DNA from: Sphagnum compactum
Lineage: Eukaryota > Bryophyta > Sphagnopsida > Sphagnales
NCBI GenBank assembly: GCA_965153455.1
Contig: OZ234493.1
Coordinates: forward strand, 19,396,213 to 19,460,212
Direction of reading: 5' to 3'
Length of the DNA stretch: 64,000 bases
Positions 50,685 to 62,315 of the stretch are shown in pieces. Every line of letters starts with the position of its first letter. Positions within the stretch are counted from its first letter, which is position 1. Made by a program: the position numbers and the translations under genes. The notes beneath the pieces are model-generated. The model was not told where the DNA came from, searched no databases, and saw nothing but the letters and a program-made list of their open reading frames with translations.

Positions 50685-53559
50685 AGATAGATTTTAGTGC
50701 CTCAAGAATTTACACTGCCTAATAACAGGTCAAATTGTCATTAGTTTTTGCCCCAAAATTATTACTCAAAATCACCTTACTACTGAAAATAATTATTATG
50801 CAAAGACTTGTCAAACCTACTATACACCTATGGTATATATGCATATCATGTCATGATGATATGCATTTGCATGTTATCACTTTGAAACATTGTTGTGATT
50901 TTACATCCAAATGTAAAATGGGTGACCTTATTGACATGCAAAACATTAGGGCAACATGTATGGATGTTGCCAATATGGATGAAATTCTCATACCAATTGA
51001 TGTGGAAACATGATCATGTGGATGGCCTTAAAGAAATATAAATTGACCACATGACGGTAATCAATCACACAAATTTGTCCATCTCTATTTGTGAATTCAC
51101 ACATGGATTATGTTGAACTTTATTTATGAAAAATGACATTATTGATCAAATTGTGATCAATGTAACCAACAACAAATTTAACACTGGAAACTTTACAATA
51201 TCCATCACATATACCTTTTTTCATGCATTTGATGCCGTTCATAGTTGTTAATTTCCTCAATATTGTCATTTGTCATCCATGACGTCCAATTTTAACTGAC
51301 CCAATATTATTAAAAAGACATTGTTCATTATATTGTGAAAATTTTCAAGATATTGTAGCAAAGGGGAACATTCACTTTGTTTTTCTCTCCATGCACCAAG
51401 GCAATATGGACCATATTACTTTGGCCACTTTGGCCATTTTGACACATCTGTCAAACATTAATTAACTAAAATTGAAACTATTATTTGGACAAACAGAATA
51501 TACCTAAAAATATAATATTTCCTTCACATATTTGTTATTTTTGTCAATTGCAAAAGTAAAATTTGAAAATTCACCATATCTAAAATGGCATAATTAGTGT
51601 GGAATCATAGTTTAGTATACTGGATCCATGTGGAGTTTCCTATGTAAAAATGTGATGATGAATTTGAATTTGAAAACATTCCCCAAGTAGTGACATGATC
51701 ATGAGTGAAACCATTTTTTTTCCATTTTATAATATTTGGAGCTGGGTTGCCAACATAAGGCCAACGGAATCTATATTGTAAATAATAAATTTGATGAAGG
51801 TTAAATTTTAAATAGTTTACTCTATAATCATCCATCAATGGAGTCTCATCCTCCAAATCAATAATTCATCCATGAACGTGGAACATCTCAATATGGAAAC
51901 ATGTATATTGAAAATTGCGAATTTTCAACAATTCATTTCCATCAATAGTTTCATCCTCCAACTCATTGGTATTGACCTTAATGAAATGTTGAACAAATTT
52001 CCAAAATCCTAAATAACACATTGCATGGTTTTGTATTGTTTGGAATGGCTAGAGGCATAGGTGCCCATACTTCCATTACAAAGTACTATATTTTTCCAAA
52101 GGTATTATTTGAGTTCAAATGTTGTTACATTTCTAAGGTGCAACAATGTAATACTCGAATATGGAATAGAGATTGGAATGTAGTTAAGTTGATAATTATC
52201 AATGAAATACCCACATGAGCATTAGAGAGCATCAATTGGTTTTTGGAGGTTGACTCCCAAATTGATAATCCATGCACATAAACTTGAACAAAGTGGGTGT
52301 TAAATTTGTTCAAGTCTATGCGCATAGAATCATAAGTGGTAGTTAAATTTTGCATCCACTTTCTAAGGGGATTTTATAATTTCTTGCAGCTAACAACATA
52401 ATATTCATTGAAGGTGGCTAAATGTCTGTTCATAGTTGAAGAACTAGACTTAGATCCACACTCAAAAATCTACTAATTTTTTAAAATGTTAAAACCACCT
52501 GGATTGAATGTTATTTGAAGATCAAATAACTAGCGAGGACTGGTTATTACCCAATTAGGATATTCAATGTTTATTTAGAGTTTACTTCTAATACCAAAGG
52601 TATGAATTTATTTCAAACTCTTTCAATTTAATTTTTTTTGAGTTCAACTTGTAAAGTTTGAATTTTAATTCTTAATTAATTCCAAGAACAAGCAATCTTG
52701 TTTGGCATTTGATATGTAGGTAGCGAAATAAATATGTACATATATAGATCTACATACCTAAATAAATAGGTAGAATTTTCTTTTTTAGATTCCAAAAACT
52801 AGAATCTATTTTGGGACCCCTAATGTGAGCAGTGCATTTCTCATTATTAAAAAAAGGCTATTATGTGACCCAAATTCGGGTATTGCATTTGTCATTCAAA
52901 AATAGTTGCATTTTCTTTTCGAGATTCCAAAAACCAAAATCTATTTTGTGAACCCTAATGCCCCATAGGGTATTGCATTTCTCATAAAAAACAGTGACTA
53001 TTATGTGACCCAAATTTGGGTATTGCATTTGTCATTAAAAAACAACTGCATTTTCTTTTTCGGATTCCAAAACCAGAATCTATTTAGTGACCCTTAATGT
53101 GGGTATTGCATACATGCCCAAAACCCCATAATCTATGTTGTGATCCTTTTTGGGTATTGCATGTTCAGGAATAGTCTATATTATGTGAAACTATTGTCTA
53201 GGCTCATAAAACTATTTTTCAAAGATGTCATACCAATAGTCTAAAGTCACTAGCCTAAATGAACTATTCCATGAACCTATTCCCCAAAAATGTCACATTG
53301 GTAATCTAAAATCACTAGCCTCAATGAATAATTCCATGTGTTTGACAGTATGTTGTAGCTACTACCCTTTTGGCATTTGCTATTAATTGGTGGGTATACA
53401 CATGGTGATGTTCCATTTGTAGACGGATTATAGCTGCTCCAAAGTCTTCCTTTGACGTACCTCGAAGTCTACACCACAAAACAATTTTCATAATCAACTA
53501 GTTTGAAAACTGCAAACCAAACAAGTAAACAATAATAAACAAATGAGTGTCGAAGGCAT
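50685..53559. other. Intergenic with a short tandem repeat
   Basis: No gene is recognised. The frame 50735-51013 and the others here are short and without motif. It includes the tandem repeat at 52785-53165. Confidence 0.45.
52785..53165 (+). repeat. Tandem repeat, ~137 bp unit, three copies
   Basis: Units start with GATTCCAAAA near 52790, 52922 and 53065. Each contains a gacccyaatgtg-like segment and GGGTATTGCATTTG. The GGGTATTGCA motif also appears in the repeat at 59440-59960. Confidence 0.7.
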
Positions 53560-54428
53560 ACCTGCCATGATCATCTCTGACTCATGAAGATTCACCACTG
53601 CATCAATCTCTTTGAGCCGAGTTGCTTGATCGGACTCCCACTCCCAATGTTTTGATCTCAAGCCATTTGTACCTTCTTTGCATATCCAAGTCGAGTGGTG
53701 TGAATGATAGATGCTACATCTTCATCATTTTCAATCCACCTATGGATATCACATGGTATGTTCCCCACACCCCAAATGCTGATGCCCAACACTTGTAACA
53801 ATTAGTTAGAGGTCAATTTCACCAAAATGAGTTGCGGTAGCTCCGGTTTTACTTGTGTTAAAAAAATGACTCAATCCCATTCTCTTTAGGCCTTTTGCAG
53901 GTTCGAGTAGCCGCCTTCTAGTCATTTCGTCTTTGAATGGCCTGTGCATCACTCAAGACATGGGTATTCATTTGATGATGGTCTTGATGACGAGGTCCAC
54001 CTCCACGAATGAAGGGCTGTCCAATTTTACCTTTTTCCGCACAAGGTCATGTTTCAACTTGAGATGCTGAGTGAGTAAAGATTTTGAAGCATACGAAGCT
54101 GAACATTTGTTAACTTGGCACATCCATTTGGAGCCTCTTTTCACACAATCTATATCCTTCTGAGCAACATTGGGTGCAACTGGCTCATTTATGTTTTCAA
54201 CCGGCTCACTAATTCCAAGCTAAACTAGAATTGGAGAAAAACAAAAAAACAAATTAAAAACCAACAAAATGCCAAATAAGAGATATTGCATTATGTACAG
54301 TACATAAAAATGGTATGAAAAGTTTAAAAATGAGAATGCATACTAGAAGGAGTGAGTGCCATTGATGTCCGGACATTTGATGGAGTAGATTTTGATCGAT
54401 CTTTGATCAATCTCTTGCGTGGAGGCAT
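53560..54428 (-). pseudogene. Decayed C2H2 zinc-finger gene
   Basis: A minus-strand ATG at 54428-54426 starts a basic peptide (M-P-P-R-K-R-L) with a possible donor near 54345. After a likely intron the frame resumes near 54215. A classical zinc finger follows, C-x4-C-x12-H-x4-H (W-M-C-Q-V-N-K-C ... H-L-K-L-K-H) at 54120-54048. After that the frame is lost near 54015 by a small indel. The expected continuation (G-G-P-R-H-Q-D-H) is readable in another frame, with a stop at about 53915. A last stretch (I-W-G-V-G-N-I-P) lies near 53750. The layout recalls lineage-specific plant zinc-finger proteins often spread by transposition. It has several lesions and no intact frame. Confidence 0.6.
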
Positions 54429-54545
54429 TATAACCCATTACGGAAGAAAAAGGATTCAGCAAAAGTTTATGTAGCAAAACTTTAAATGCCAACATTCCAT
54501 TTTAATAGGAAATGGTCAGTATGGGGACAGTGGGGGGAAAAAAGT
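54429..54545. other. Upstream flank of the zinc-finger pseudogene
   Basis: This short AT-rich flank has a GGGG/A-rich patch. No promoter element is convincing. Confidence 0.3.
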
Positions 54546-54775
54546 GATGGAGGTTGACAGCAGGAAGTTGTAAGAGTTCAAGCAGTAGGCAGTCCAAACT
54601 TACAGGAAGTTGATAGTAGTAGTTGCAAGAATTCAAGTGTTAGGTAGTCTACACTGACATGAAGTTGACAGTAGTAGTTGCAAGAGTTCAAGTGGTAGGC
54701 AGTTCAAACTTACAGGAAGCTGACAATAATAGTTGCAAGAGTTCAAGTGGTAGGTAGTCCAAACTCGAAAGTTCA
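54546..54775 (+). repeat. 55-bp tandem repeat, four copies
   Basis: The GTTCAAG/ATTCAAG positions are spaced exactly 55 bp apart (54576, 54631, 54686, 54741). Each unit contains GGAAGTTGACAGTAGTAG, TTGCAAGAGTTCAAG and TAGGCAGTCC-like parts. A related 56-bp pair continues to about 54860. Confidence 0.75.
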
Positions 54776-54959
54776 GCAGAAGATACTTTAGATGCGACAG
54801 GAATTCAGTGGCAGGTAGTCCAAACGCGGAAATTCAGCAGAAGATACTCGAGATGCGGAAGGGTATTGTGGACGCGGTAAAAAGTGCATGACGTTGCGAT
54901 GGGAGCTAACAACCAGGGTTGCACGAGGTTAGGTGGGGACACTGCACAGGAACACCGCA

Positions 54960-55260
54960 CATAGGAACATGGGAACACCGTAAAAAAGGGGGAAAAAACC
55001 ATAACTATAAAAGACGAGAAAAAGTGGGGTTGGGGAAGAAAGTTGGAGGCGAGAAAAAGCAAAAGAGAAACTGAGAAAACAAAGCAGAAGCAAGAAAACA
55101 CACAAAACACACAACCCACAAAGGGAGGAAGGAAAACCAAACCAGCCAGAGAGGGGAAAAGAAAAAAAGGCCACAGAAACGAGAAAGGTCCGGGTTTTGG
55201 GGAGGGGGGGGGGCCAATGGGGTCCCATAAAAGGGGGGGCAATGGGGTCCCATAAAAGCA
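54960..55260 (+). repeat. Polypurine stretch
   Basis: About 300 bp are almost entirely A and G on the plus strand, ending in a G-rich block (55199-55240). The frames of up to 200 codons here on the minus strand (54805-55407 and others) are Phe/Leu/Pro/Ser-rich artefacts of the pyrimidine-rich complement. Confidence 0.7.
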
Positions 55261-55449
55261 AGAATTTTTTTTGGGGAGGTGGCGATCATCCAGCCTTACG
55301 TTACCTCTATAGAAAAATTTAAATCCTTCTTTAATCTTTGCTACAGATGAGAACTTATCATCAACATTTTGCAATTTGGAATCACTAGTTAGGGTTGTTT
55401 TCTTCATGAAAAATCGTTTGTATCACAATTTCTTCATGAAAAGTCTTTT

Positions 55450-56400
55450 TTTTTCATGAAAAATCATTTCACATTATTTATATTATTCTCAATTTTTTTT
55501 GTAAATCTCGAAAAATATTTCTTCCAAATCACAAAATATTGAATCTTCAAGAATATTTTATTCCTTGAAATAAATATTTTTTAATAATTAATTAGTCAAC
55601 GGACATGTGTTGAAATGGCCAAGGTACTACAATACACTTCTTGGATGGGCTTATGATTCGGAACTTCATTTCAAATTGAAGGAGTACCCTCCTACCTTGG
55701 CCACTTCGACATTAATTATATTTTTTCAGAAATGTTGAAATTTTCAAAAAATCTTTCTTCCAGATCACAAAATAAACTGAAAGAAAACATTGAATCTTTA
55801 GGACTATTTTATTTCATGAAGTAAATATTTCAAAATTATTTAATTATTCAATGAACATGTGGTTGAAATGGCCAAAGTACTACATTACATTTCTTCAAGG
55901 GGCTTATGATTGAGAACTTCATTTTGGAATGAAGGAGTACCCTCCTACCTTGACCACTTTGATATTAATTATATTATTCTCAGAAATTTTGTAAATTCAA
56001 TAAAAAAAAATCTTCCAAATCACAAAATATATGGAATAAAAATATTGAATTTAAATGAATATTATATTCCTTGAAATAAATATTTCAAAATTAATTAATT
56101 ATTCAACACACATGTGTTGAAATGACCAAGGTACTATGATACATTTCTTCAAGGGGCTTATAATTGAGAAGTTCATTTCAAAATGAAGGAGTACCCCCCC
56201 TACCTTGGCCACTTTGACATTAATTATATTATTTTAAGAAATGTTGAAATTTTCAAAAACTATTTCTTCCAAATCACAAAATATAGTGAACAAAAATAAT
56301 GAATCTTTGGGAATATTTTATTTCATGAAATAAATATTTTAATTGACTAATTATTCAATGGACATGTGTTGAAATGGCCAAGGTACTTCAATAATAAGAG
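55450..56400 (+). repeat. ~252-bp degenerate tandem repeat, 3.7 copies
   Basis: The string AATGGCCAAGGTACTAC recurs at about 55613, 55866, 56121 and 56371. Each unit also holds tcttccaaatcacaaaat, a cttgaaataaatattt block and gaaggagtacc. The copies are diverged and non-coding. Confidence 0.75.
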
Positions 56401-56469
56401 AGGAAGTGAAGTAAATGATTGAGTGTTGTGAGCAATGGTTTTTTTTTTTGGTGTGGAATTACAGTTGTT

Positions 56470-57030
56470 GCGAAATTTGAAGATGACCTGCTGCAAGCTC
56501 AATAATTAAGGTTATTCCTGAAATTCTTCAAAAGATTTGCCAAAAATATATAGGAGAAGGGTCTATTTTCAGACCATTCCAAAATTCAAGGTCTCATCAA
56601 GAGGCCAAAGGCCGAGTGAAAGGTACCAAAAATTTTAGAAGGGTCTGAAAGCAAACCTTTCTCTTGCATGAAGAACCAGCTAGTTTTTTGGGAAAGCAGG
56701 TATCTAACCAATTGATCGGCATTTTACAAAGTCTTAAGGTCCAGTGAAAATTTACTCTTGAGGAGCAACCTAAATACAGAAAGGAAAAGTTCGGCCGGTG
56801 CTTTATGGATTACAAAGCCGGCCCTTCGTGTTAGTTATGGTTCCCAGTGAGCCAAATGGCGAGCCCGATGACACGAGTGCCGGCTCCCTAGCATAAAGGA
56901 GTGATGCTACCAAATTGGCAGGTCATAGAGTAGGAGTGTAGGAAAAGACACAATCTGCCGTTGTGGCAGTTTATGGAAAATAGCCAGGCCTTAAAACAGG
57001 CCAAATCTGCAACCTTGGTCCTCTTTGTAG
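56470..57030. other. GC-richer island with many small hairpins
   Basis: The base composition changes abruptly from the AT-rich surroundings. Perfect short stems lie close together: GGTCT/AGACC at 56560-56575, GGCCGG/CCGGCC at 56793-56823, GAGCC/GGCTC at 56861-56886, TAGCAT/ATGCTA at 56890-56909, CTGCC/GGCAG at 56955-56969 and GGCCT/AGGCC at 56987-57002. There is no long open frame. It resembles structured RNA, possibly organelle-derived DNA with part of an intron or RNA gene, but I cannot identify it. Confidence 0.4.
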
Positions 57031-58640
57031 GGGAAAAAGCTGTTGTTCACCACATTAAGACTACGTGCTTCTAGACGTAGCTAAAAAGTAGCATGATTCT
57101 AAAAGAAACTTAACTTCATGTTTGTCCTTTGGCCAAACATGGTTAAATTTCTTTGGATGGTTGCCAATGTGGTTCAACACAAAATTGAAAAAGAAAAACA
57201 ATGATTTAGATATGACAATTTTTTTCAATTGTTTCTTGAAAAAATAGCAAGGAAAATGCCTCAAATTACCCTTTTTTCCCCCTTTTCTGGAAGAAATATT
57301 AACCAAAACAAAATGTTGCATGGCTCTTCTTATTAAATTCAGTAAATATTTATTAGCTATTACCATGATTGATTAATAATATGTCATGTAACATAGTTTT
57401 AAAATATTAATAAATTAATAATCAATTTACTATCTTATAGTTTTAAATGATTATTATATGATTAAAATGATTATTATATCGAAATACTATATTATGAGTT
57501 TTTATTAATTTACTAAATATATATTCAATGTTTTAAAAATAAACCATTAATAGTACCAAAATAATTTAATTTGAGCATAATTTAACATTTATTGGCTAAC
57601 TAAATATTTGCTAATTAGTAAGTCATTAACTATTAACTCTTCATTAACTAGTTCAATTATATTATTGAGATATTTCAGAATGAATGAAACAAGAATAATT
57701 GGATTATTTATTATTTTAATATATAATTCAGTAATTATTATTGCATAATTTTTCACTAATATATTAATTAATATGAATAATTCATGAATAATGATAAACT
57801 ACTATATCAATTTATGATCTCATACCTAATTCATCAACTAGTTTTTAAAAGTAACTGATAAATAATAATTGATTAGTTAATTAGTTTCATTAATTAAAAT
57901 ATAATTGAATGATTAAACAACATTATGTATTTCATAGTTTATACTAAGTAGTCAATTAGTTGATAATAATAATTTATTAATAATTAACATTCATTTAATA
58001 CAATGAGGTAGGCAGCCTCGTTCCACCCTTAGCAATCCATTTTGCATGATTTTTATAAATGTTTGAGTGGTCGTACCAATGGTTTGACAATAGGACCTTT
58101 TTGAAAATTCTGAAAAGTAAATGCTGTTACTATATTTTGTTGTTTCTCTTTATGTTTAAATCTTTTATTGTCAAGTTTTTTATTCCACTACACCAAATAT
58201 GGCATTTTATGGTTAGATATACAACTAAAAATGTAGTCATGGACACCATTTATGAGTAACCATGATTACTTGGGAGAATTGAACTTATCACTTTACCACA
58301 TAATCACTAATATGGTCATAGTTGTAATTGTGGTCCACAATTGTAAATATGCAGAGTCATAAATTACAATCATGGATTTTACTACATCAGATAATTTATG
58401 GCCATTGGATATTCAATTTTTTTATAATAATATACATGGATTGATATCCAACCTACACATGGCATGTGTCTGTTAAATATAAGGCAACACATGTCATGCA
58501 AGGCTTATTTCCTCATTATATTCCAATTTTAATATTTAAAATTTTATTATAATTTGATTAATCTAAATGCCCCACATGTTAAGCAATGAAGTCAATTAAA
58601 AATCTCTTGTGGTAATCAATTCAATGTTAATGTCAAAATC
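57031..58640. other. AT-rich intergenic
   Basis: 57035-57200 resembles 34150-34280 (dispersed repeat). 57360-58000 is extremely AT-rich. 58185-58440 holds several short imperfect palindromes around CACTACACC, but borders and a target duplication are not clear. No gene is seen. Confidence 0.45.
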
Positions 58641-58750
58641 AAAGTCAATTTTAGGGTTAAGGTTAAACTAGGTTTAGGTTGGGTTTCGGTTAGGGTTAGG
58701 TTCGGGTTAGATTAGGTTTATGTTAAAGCTATGTTAGGGTTAGGTTAAAC
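58640..58750 (+). repeat. Degenerate telomere-like repeat
   Basis: About 100 bp consist of variants of TTTAGGG/TTAGGG (ggtttaggttggg, ggttagggttagg and similar). It is too short and irregular for a chromosome end and lies inside unrelated sequence, so it is an interstitial telomere-like patch. Confidence 0.7.
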
Positions 58751-59436
58751 ACCTACTTAGGTAGGTAATTAAGCATAGGTACATAAATATTTCTATTTAT
58801 TTTGGGTTAAATTTTTTTGATTAGCTAATCCCATATGCCCATGTTTTTTATATGAAAATGTGAGACAAAACACCTTGTTTATATTGTTTTCAAAATGAAA
58901 GACAAAACATATGGGATAACCATTTTAGTTGCAAACTACTTATAACTATAAATTTTATTCCATGTATTTTATACTTGTTTTTACTTTTGTAAATTATATA
59001 ATTAAGTAGATAAGTTACTAACTGACTAGCTAATTAGTTAATTAATTAATCAACTATAAACTAACTAACTACTTGTAGTAATAAATCATCAATATTTCTT
59101 AGGTACATAGTTATGTAATTAATGAATTAATTAATAATATATTTACTTATTAAATTTTAAAAATTAAATATCAAAATTTACATACAAATGATTTTGTAAC
59201 TTGGTAATTTGTGCACATTAAAATTTACAAAATTACAAAATTGTAAATCTCAAATTGCAAGAGAACAACTTTGCAACTTTGTAAATTTGTAGATTTCCAA
59301 ATTACAAATCATTGATCATAAACTTTCAAGTGCACAAATTGCACAAATTGACCAAAAAACTAGTGGACATTTTAACGATCCCATGCATGTATCGTAGCCT
59401 AAACCACAAAAGACTAATGTATATTTAGGGTGCCCT
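58751..59436. other. AT-rich intergenic
   Basis: Nothing is recognised apart from a (TTAA)n-like stretch near 59035-59050. Confidence 0.4.
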
Positions 59437-59960
59437 ATTTTGGTATTGCAACCTATATCCTAAAACCAATCCTTATTTCACAGACTTTTATGTGGGTATT
59501 GCATAATTTGGTAAAAGATATTTGAAGATTGATTAGATCAAGACCTAGTCCAATAATGTAAAACTCAAATATGAAAATGCTATATCAAGTGCAAGAAAGA
59601 TGTAAGTCAATATATGATTATTGACCTAAATGCAGATATTACATTTTCTTCACAAAAAACCAATCCTCTTTTGCGGATCTACATGCAAGTATTACATAAT
59701 TTGGTAAATGGTCCTCAAATACTAACTAGTTCAAGACCCAATCCCAAAATGCAATACCCAATACAAAAATGATATATCGAGTGCAATAAACATGTGAATC
59801 AATATCTGATTATTGACCTAAACACGAGTATTTCACTTTGTTCACAAAAAACAAGTCCAACTCTTTTGCATACCTATATGTGGGTATTGCAAAAATTGGC
59901 AAATGTTGTGATGTTGTTCATTTTGGGACACATGTGCAGGTATTGCTTTTGTGGGGAAAA
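59437..59960 (+). repeat. ~192-bp degenerate tandem repeat
   Basis: Units are anchored by AAACCAATCCTTATTT-like strings at about 59463, 59659 and 59848. Each is followed by gtgggtattgca or a variant. The motif GTGGGTATTGCA is shared with the repeat at 52785-53165. Confidence 0.7.
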
Positions 59961-61774
59961 TCCAATCACTATTTTTAACACCTATATGCGGCTATTGCGA
60001 ATGTGGGTAAAACAAACACATATTGGTCACAAATGACAAATATATGGTTCACAAAACATCTGGGTAACAATGCATATGATACACAAGACATAAGCATATG
60101 GGTCACCACGCATATGATAGATAAAACAATTAATACATTATGTTAATCTTTACATCATTTAGTACTTAATATTTTTTACATATTCGAAAATCGCAAGAGA
60201 ATCTAGTACCAACTACAAAATTGGTTTTGATCTTTGGGTCAAAACACACTAAAATGAGTTAACGGAAATACTTTGTAAAAGGATTGCTAATCATTTTTTG
60301 GTCCCTTTCACTTTTCATAGAAAGGAAATTTCAAACAAAAATCTTTTACAACTTGTTATCAAAAATATTTATAATTTCCCCAATACATCACATTTTTTGT
60401 ATTAATTTTTTTTGAATAAGTATGATTTTTTTAAGGTGTGCAAATTTTGCCAGATTATGCATTTCACATTTAAAAATGATCATAATTTCAATTCATTCCA
60501 ATACATGTCAATTACTTTAGGATTTGATTTTTTGGATCATAAACTACAACTTTGTTTTATATGTCACGTGCATTACACCTCATTTACATGTGGTAAAGGA
60601 CTCTTGAAATTCAAAAATGAATGTTGAATTTTTAAACATACATTGAATTTCTTAAAATTTCAAGTTCCATAAATTTTTAATTGTGAGTAATAGATTACTA
60701 TTCTCTTAATTTTTTTACTATCAAAAATTCTTTCTTATGATAGTCCTTGGCATAGTCCTTTGAAAAATTTGATGCAACTATTGTTCAAGTTGAAAAACCC
60801 TTTATTAGAACAAAAACTCAAAAACTAAATTAAATGAATTTTTAATTTGAATTCTTTAACACTCATATTAATCATTTAGCACAACTTGGAATGATTACCA
60901 TAACATTAAAATGTTATTTAAAAAATATATCTACAAAAGTTTGAAATTTCAAAGACTATTCAAAATCTTTTTTGGCTTGTTTTAGCATGTTTTGACTGCT
61001 TTTGAAATTAATAAAAACTTAAATTTGTTTAATCAAGGCATCCACTTTTGAGTTGTAGTGGAATAAATTTTTTAATTGATGTTGCTTTGTTGACTATTTT
61101 TCAAGTGTTCGATTTTCTAACATGTTCCCCAAATTCCCAATGGATTCCCCACAAGCTCCCAATAGCACCTTATTGTATCCCATATACTATTTGCCTTATG
61201 TTCTACTATTGCAATATATTATTATCTAAATACACATGATGTATAAAAGTACACAACAATTAATCTATTTTGGTATCATCTAGGGCATCAATTAATTTTT
61301 TTAATGATGAAGCCATCAAAGATGAGCACATAAATTGGAAAAAAAAAAACTTGGGGGATGGCACAATTGATTGATACATTCAAAGCACATTATATCACAT
61401 ATATAATGTTATTTTACTAAATCTAACTCATCTCAAAGCTTTTCAAACAACCCATAATTATTCAATTTTGATTAGATGTATTATAACCTTCTTCATCCAT
61501 AGGCAATAGTTTATTTTTGTAAACCATGTAAATACTTACTTTAAGTCATGTATTTTGTTAATTACACACAAGGGTTTGGGTAAGGTAGCAACACTACAAA
61601 TGGATTGGAAGAAAACACATGCCCCCTCCCCGTGGCACATGCCTTTTGTATGAATGGAATTGTACATTGAAAAGGTGATAAATTGTGGATACTTTGCACA
61701 CAAAAAATGAGTGCAAAAGGTGAGAAAGTGTATGTTACTAACCCATTAGATGAACATAACACTTTTTGAACATG
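59961..61774. other. AT-rich intergenic
   Basis: No recognisable gene. The short frames (60412-60627, 61048-61239, 61562-61762) have neither motifs nor context. Confidence 0.45.
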
Positions 61775-62315
61775 CCCATTTCATAAAACCCCAAACCCTA
61801 AACCTTAAGCCCTATCACCTACTCCATAACAAAGAAAGATTTAAGTGCATAGAAGTAAACGTGGGAATGCATGGAAATCAACGACATTTAGTTGCTACAA
61901 ATTCTTGAACTAGCATATTTCATAAAGCTTCGAAACCCTAAACCCTGTCAAGCCTTAGCCCATAACACAAAAAAGTTATACATACGTAAAAGGATTGGTG
62001 GGGAACATGGGGAGCAATAACATTAGTTGGTGGTAATTATGAAACAAACCCATTTCATAAAACTCCAAACCTTAAACCCTAGTCAAGTCTTAAGCCCTCT
62101 AGCCCATAACTTTGAAACTTGTAGCTACATAAATGTAAATATGGAGATGTGGGGCACAATGACATTTAGTCGGTACCAATCTTTGAACAAACACATTTCC
62201 TAAAGCCCCAAAACCTAAAACTTTATCAAACCCTAGCCCATAACAAATAAAGTTGCAAATACATAAAAGTATATATGGGGAACATGGAAGTAGTTGCATC
62301 TAGATGCCACTAAAT
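61775..62315 (+). repeat. ~140-bp tandem repeat with AAACCCTAAA motif
   Basis: Four diverged units start near 61775, 61915, 62050 and 62193. Each opens with CATTTCATAAA, then a (C)AAACCCTAAACC-type telomere-like segment, a tagcccataac segment and an aaatatggggaacatgg-like segment. The period is 135-143 bp, a size typical of satellite monomers. Confidence 0.75.

Noticed and set aside
54805-55407. Up to 200-codon minus-strand frames rich in Phe, Leu, Pro and Ser
   Set aside because: They are the translation of the pyrimidine complement of a polypurine tract. Three frames are open at once, as expected for low-complexity DNA.
58640-58750. True chromosome end
   Set aside because: The repeats are irregular, only about 100 bp long and embedded in unrelated sequence.
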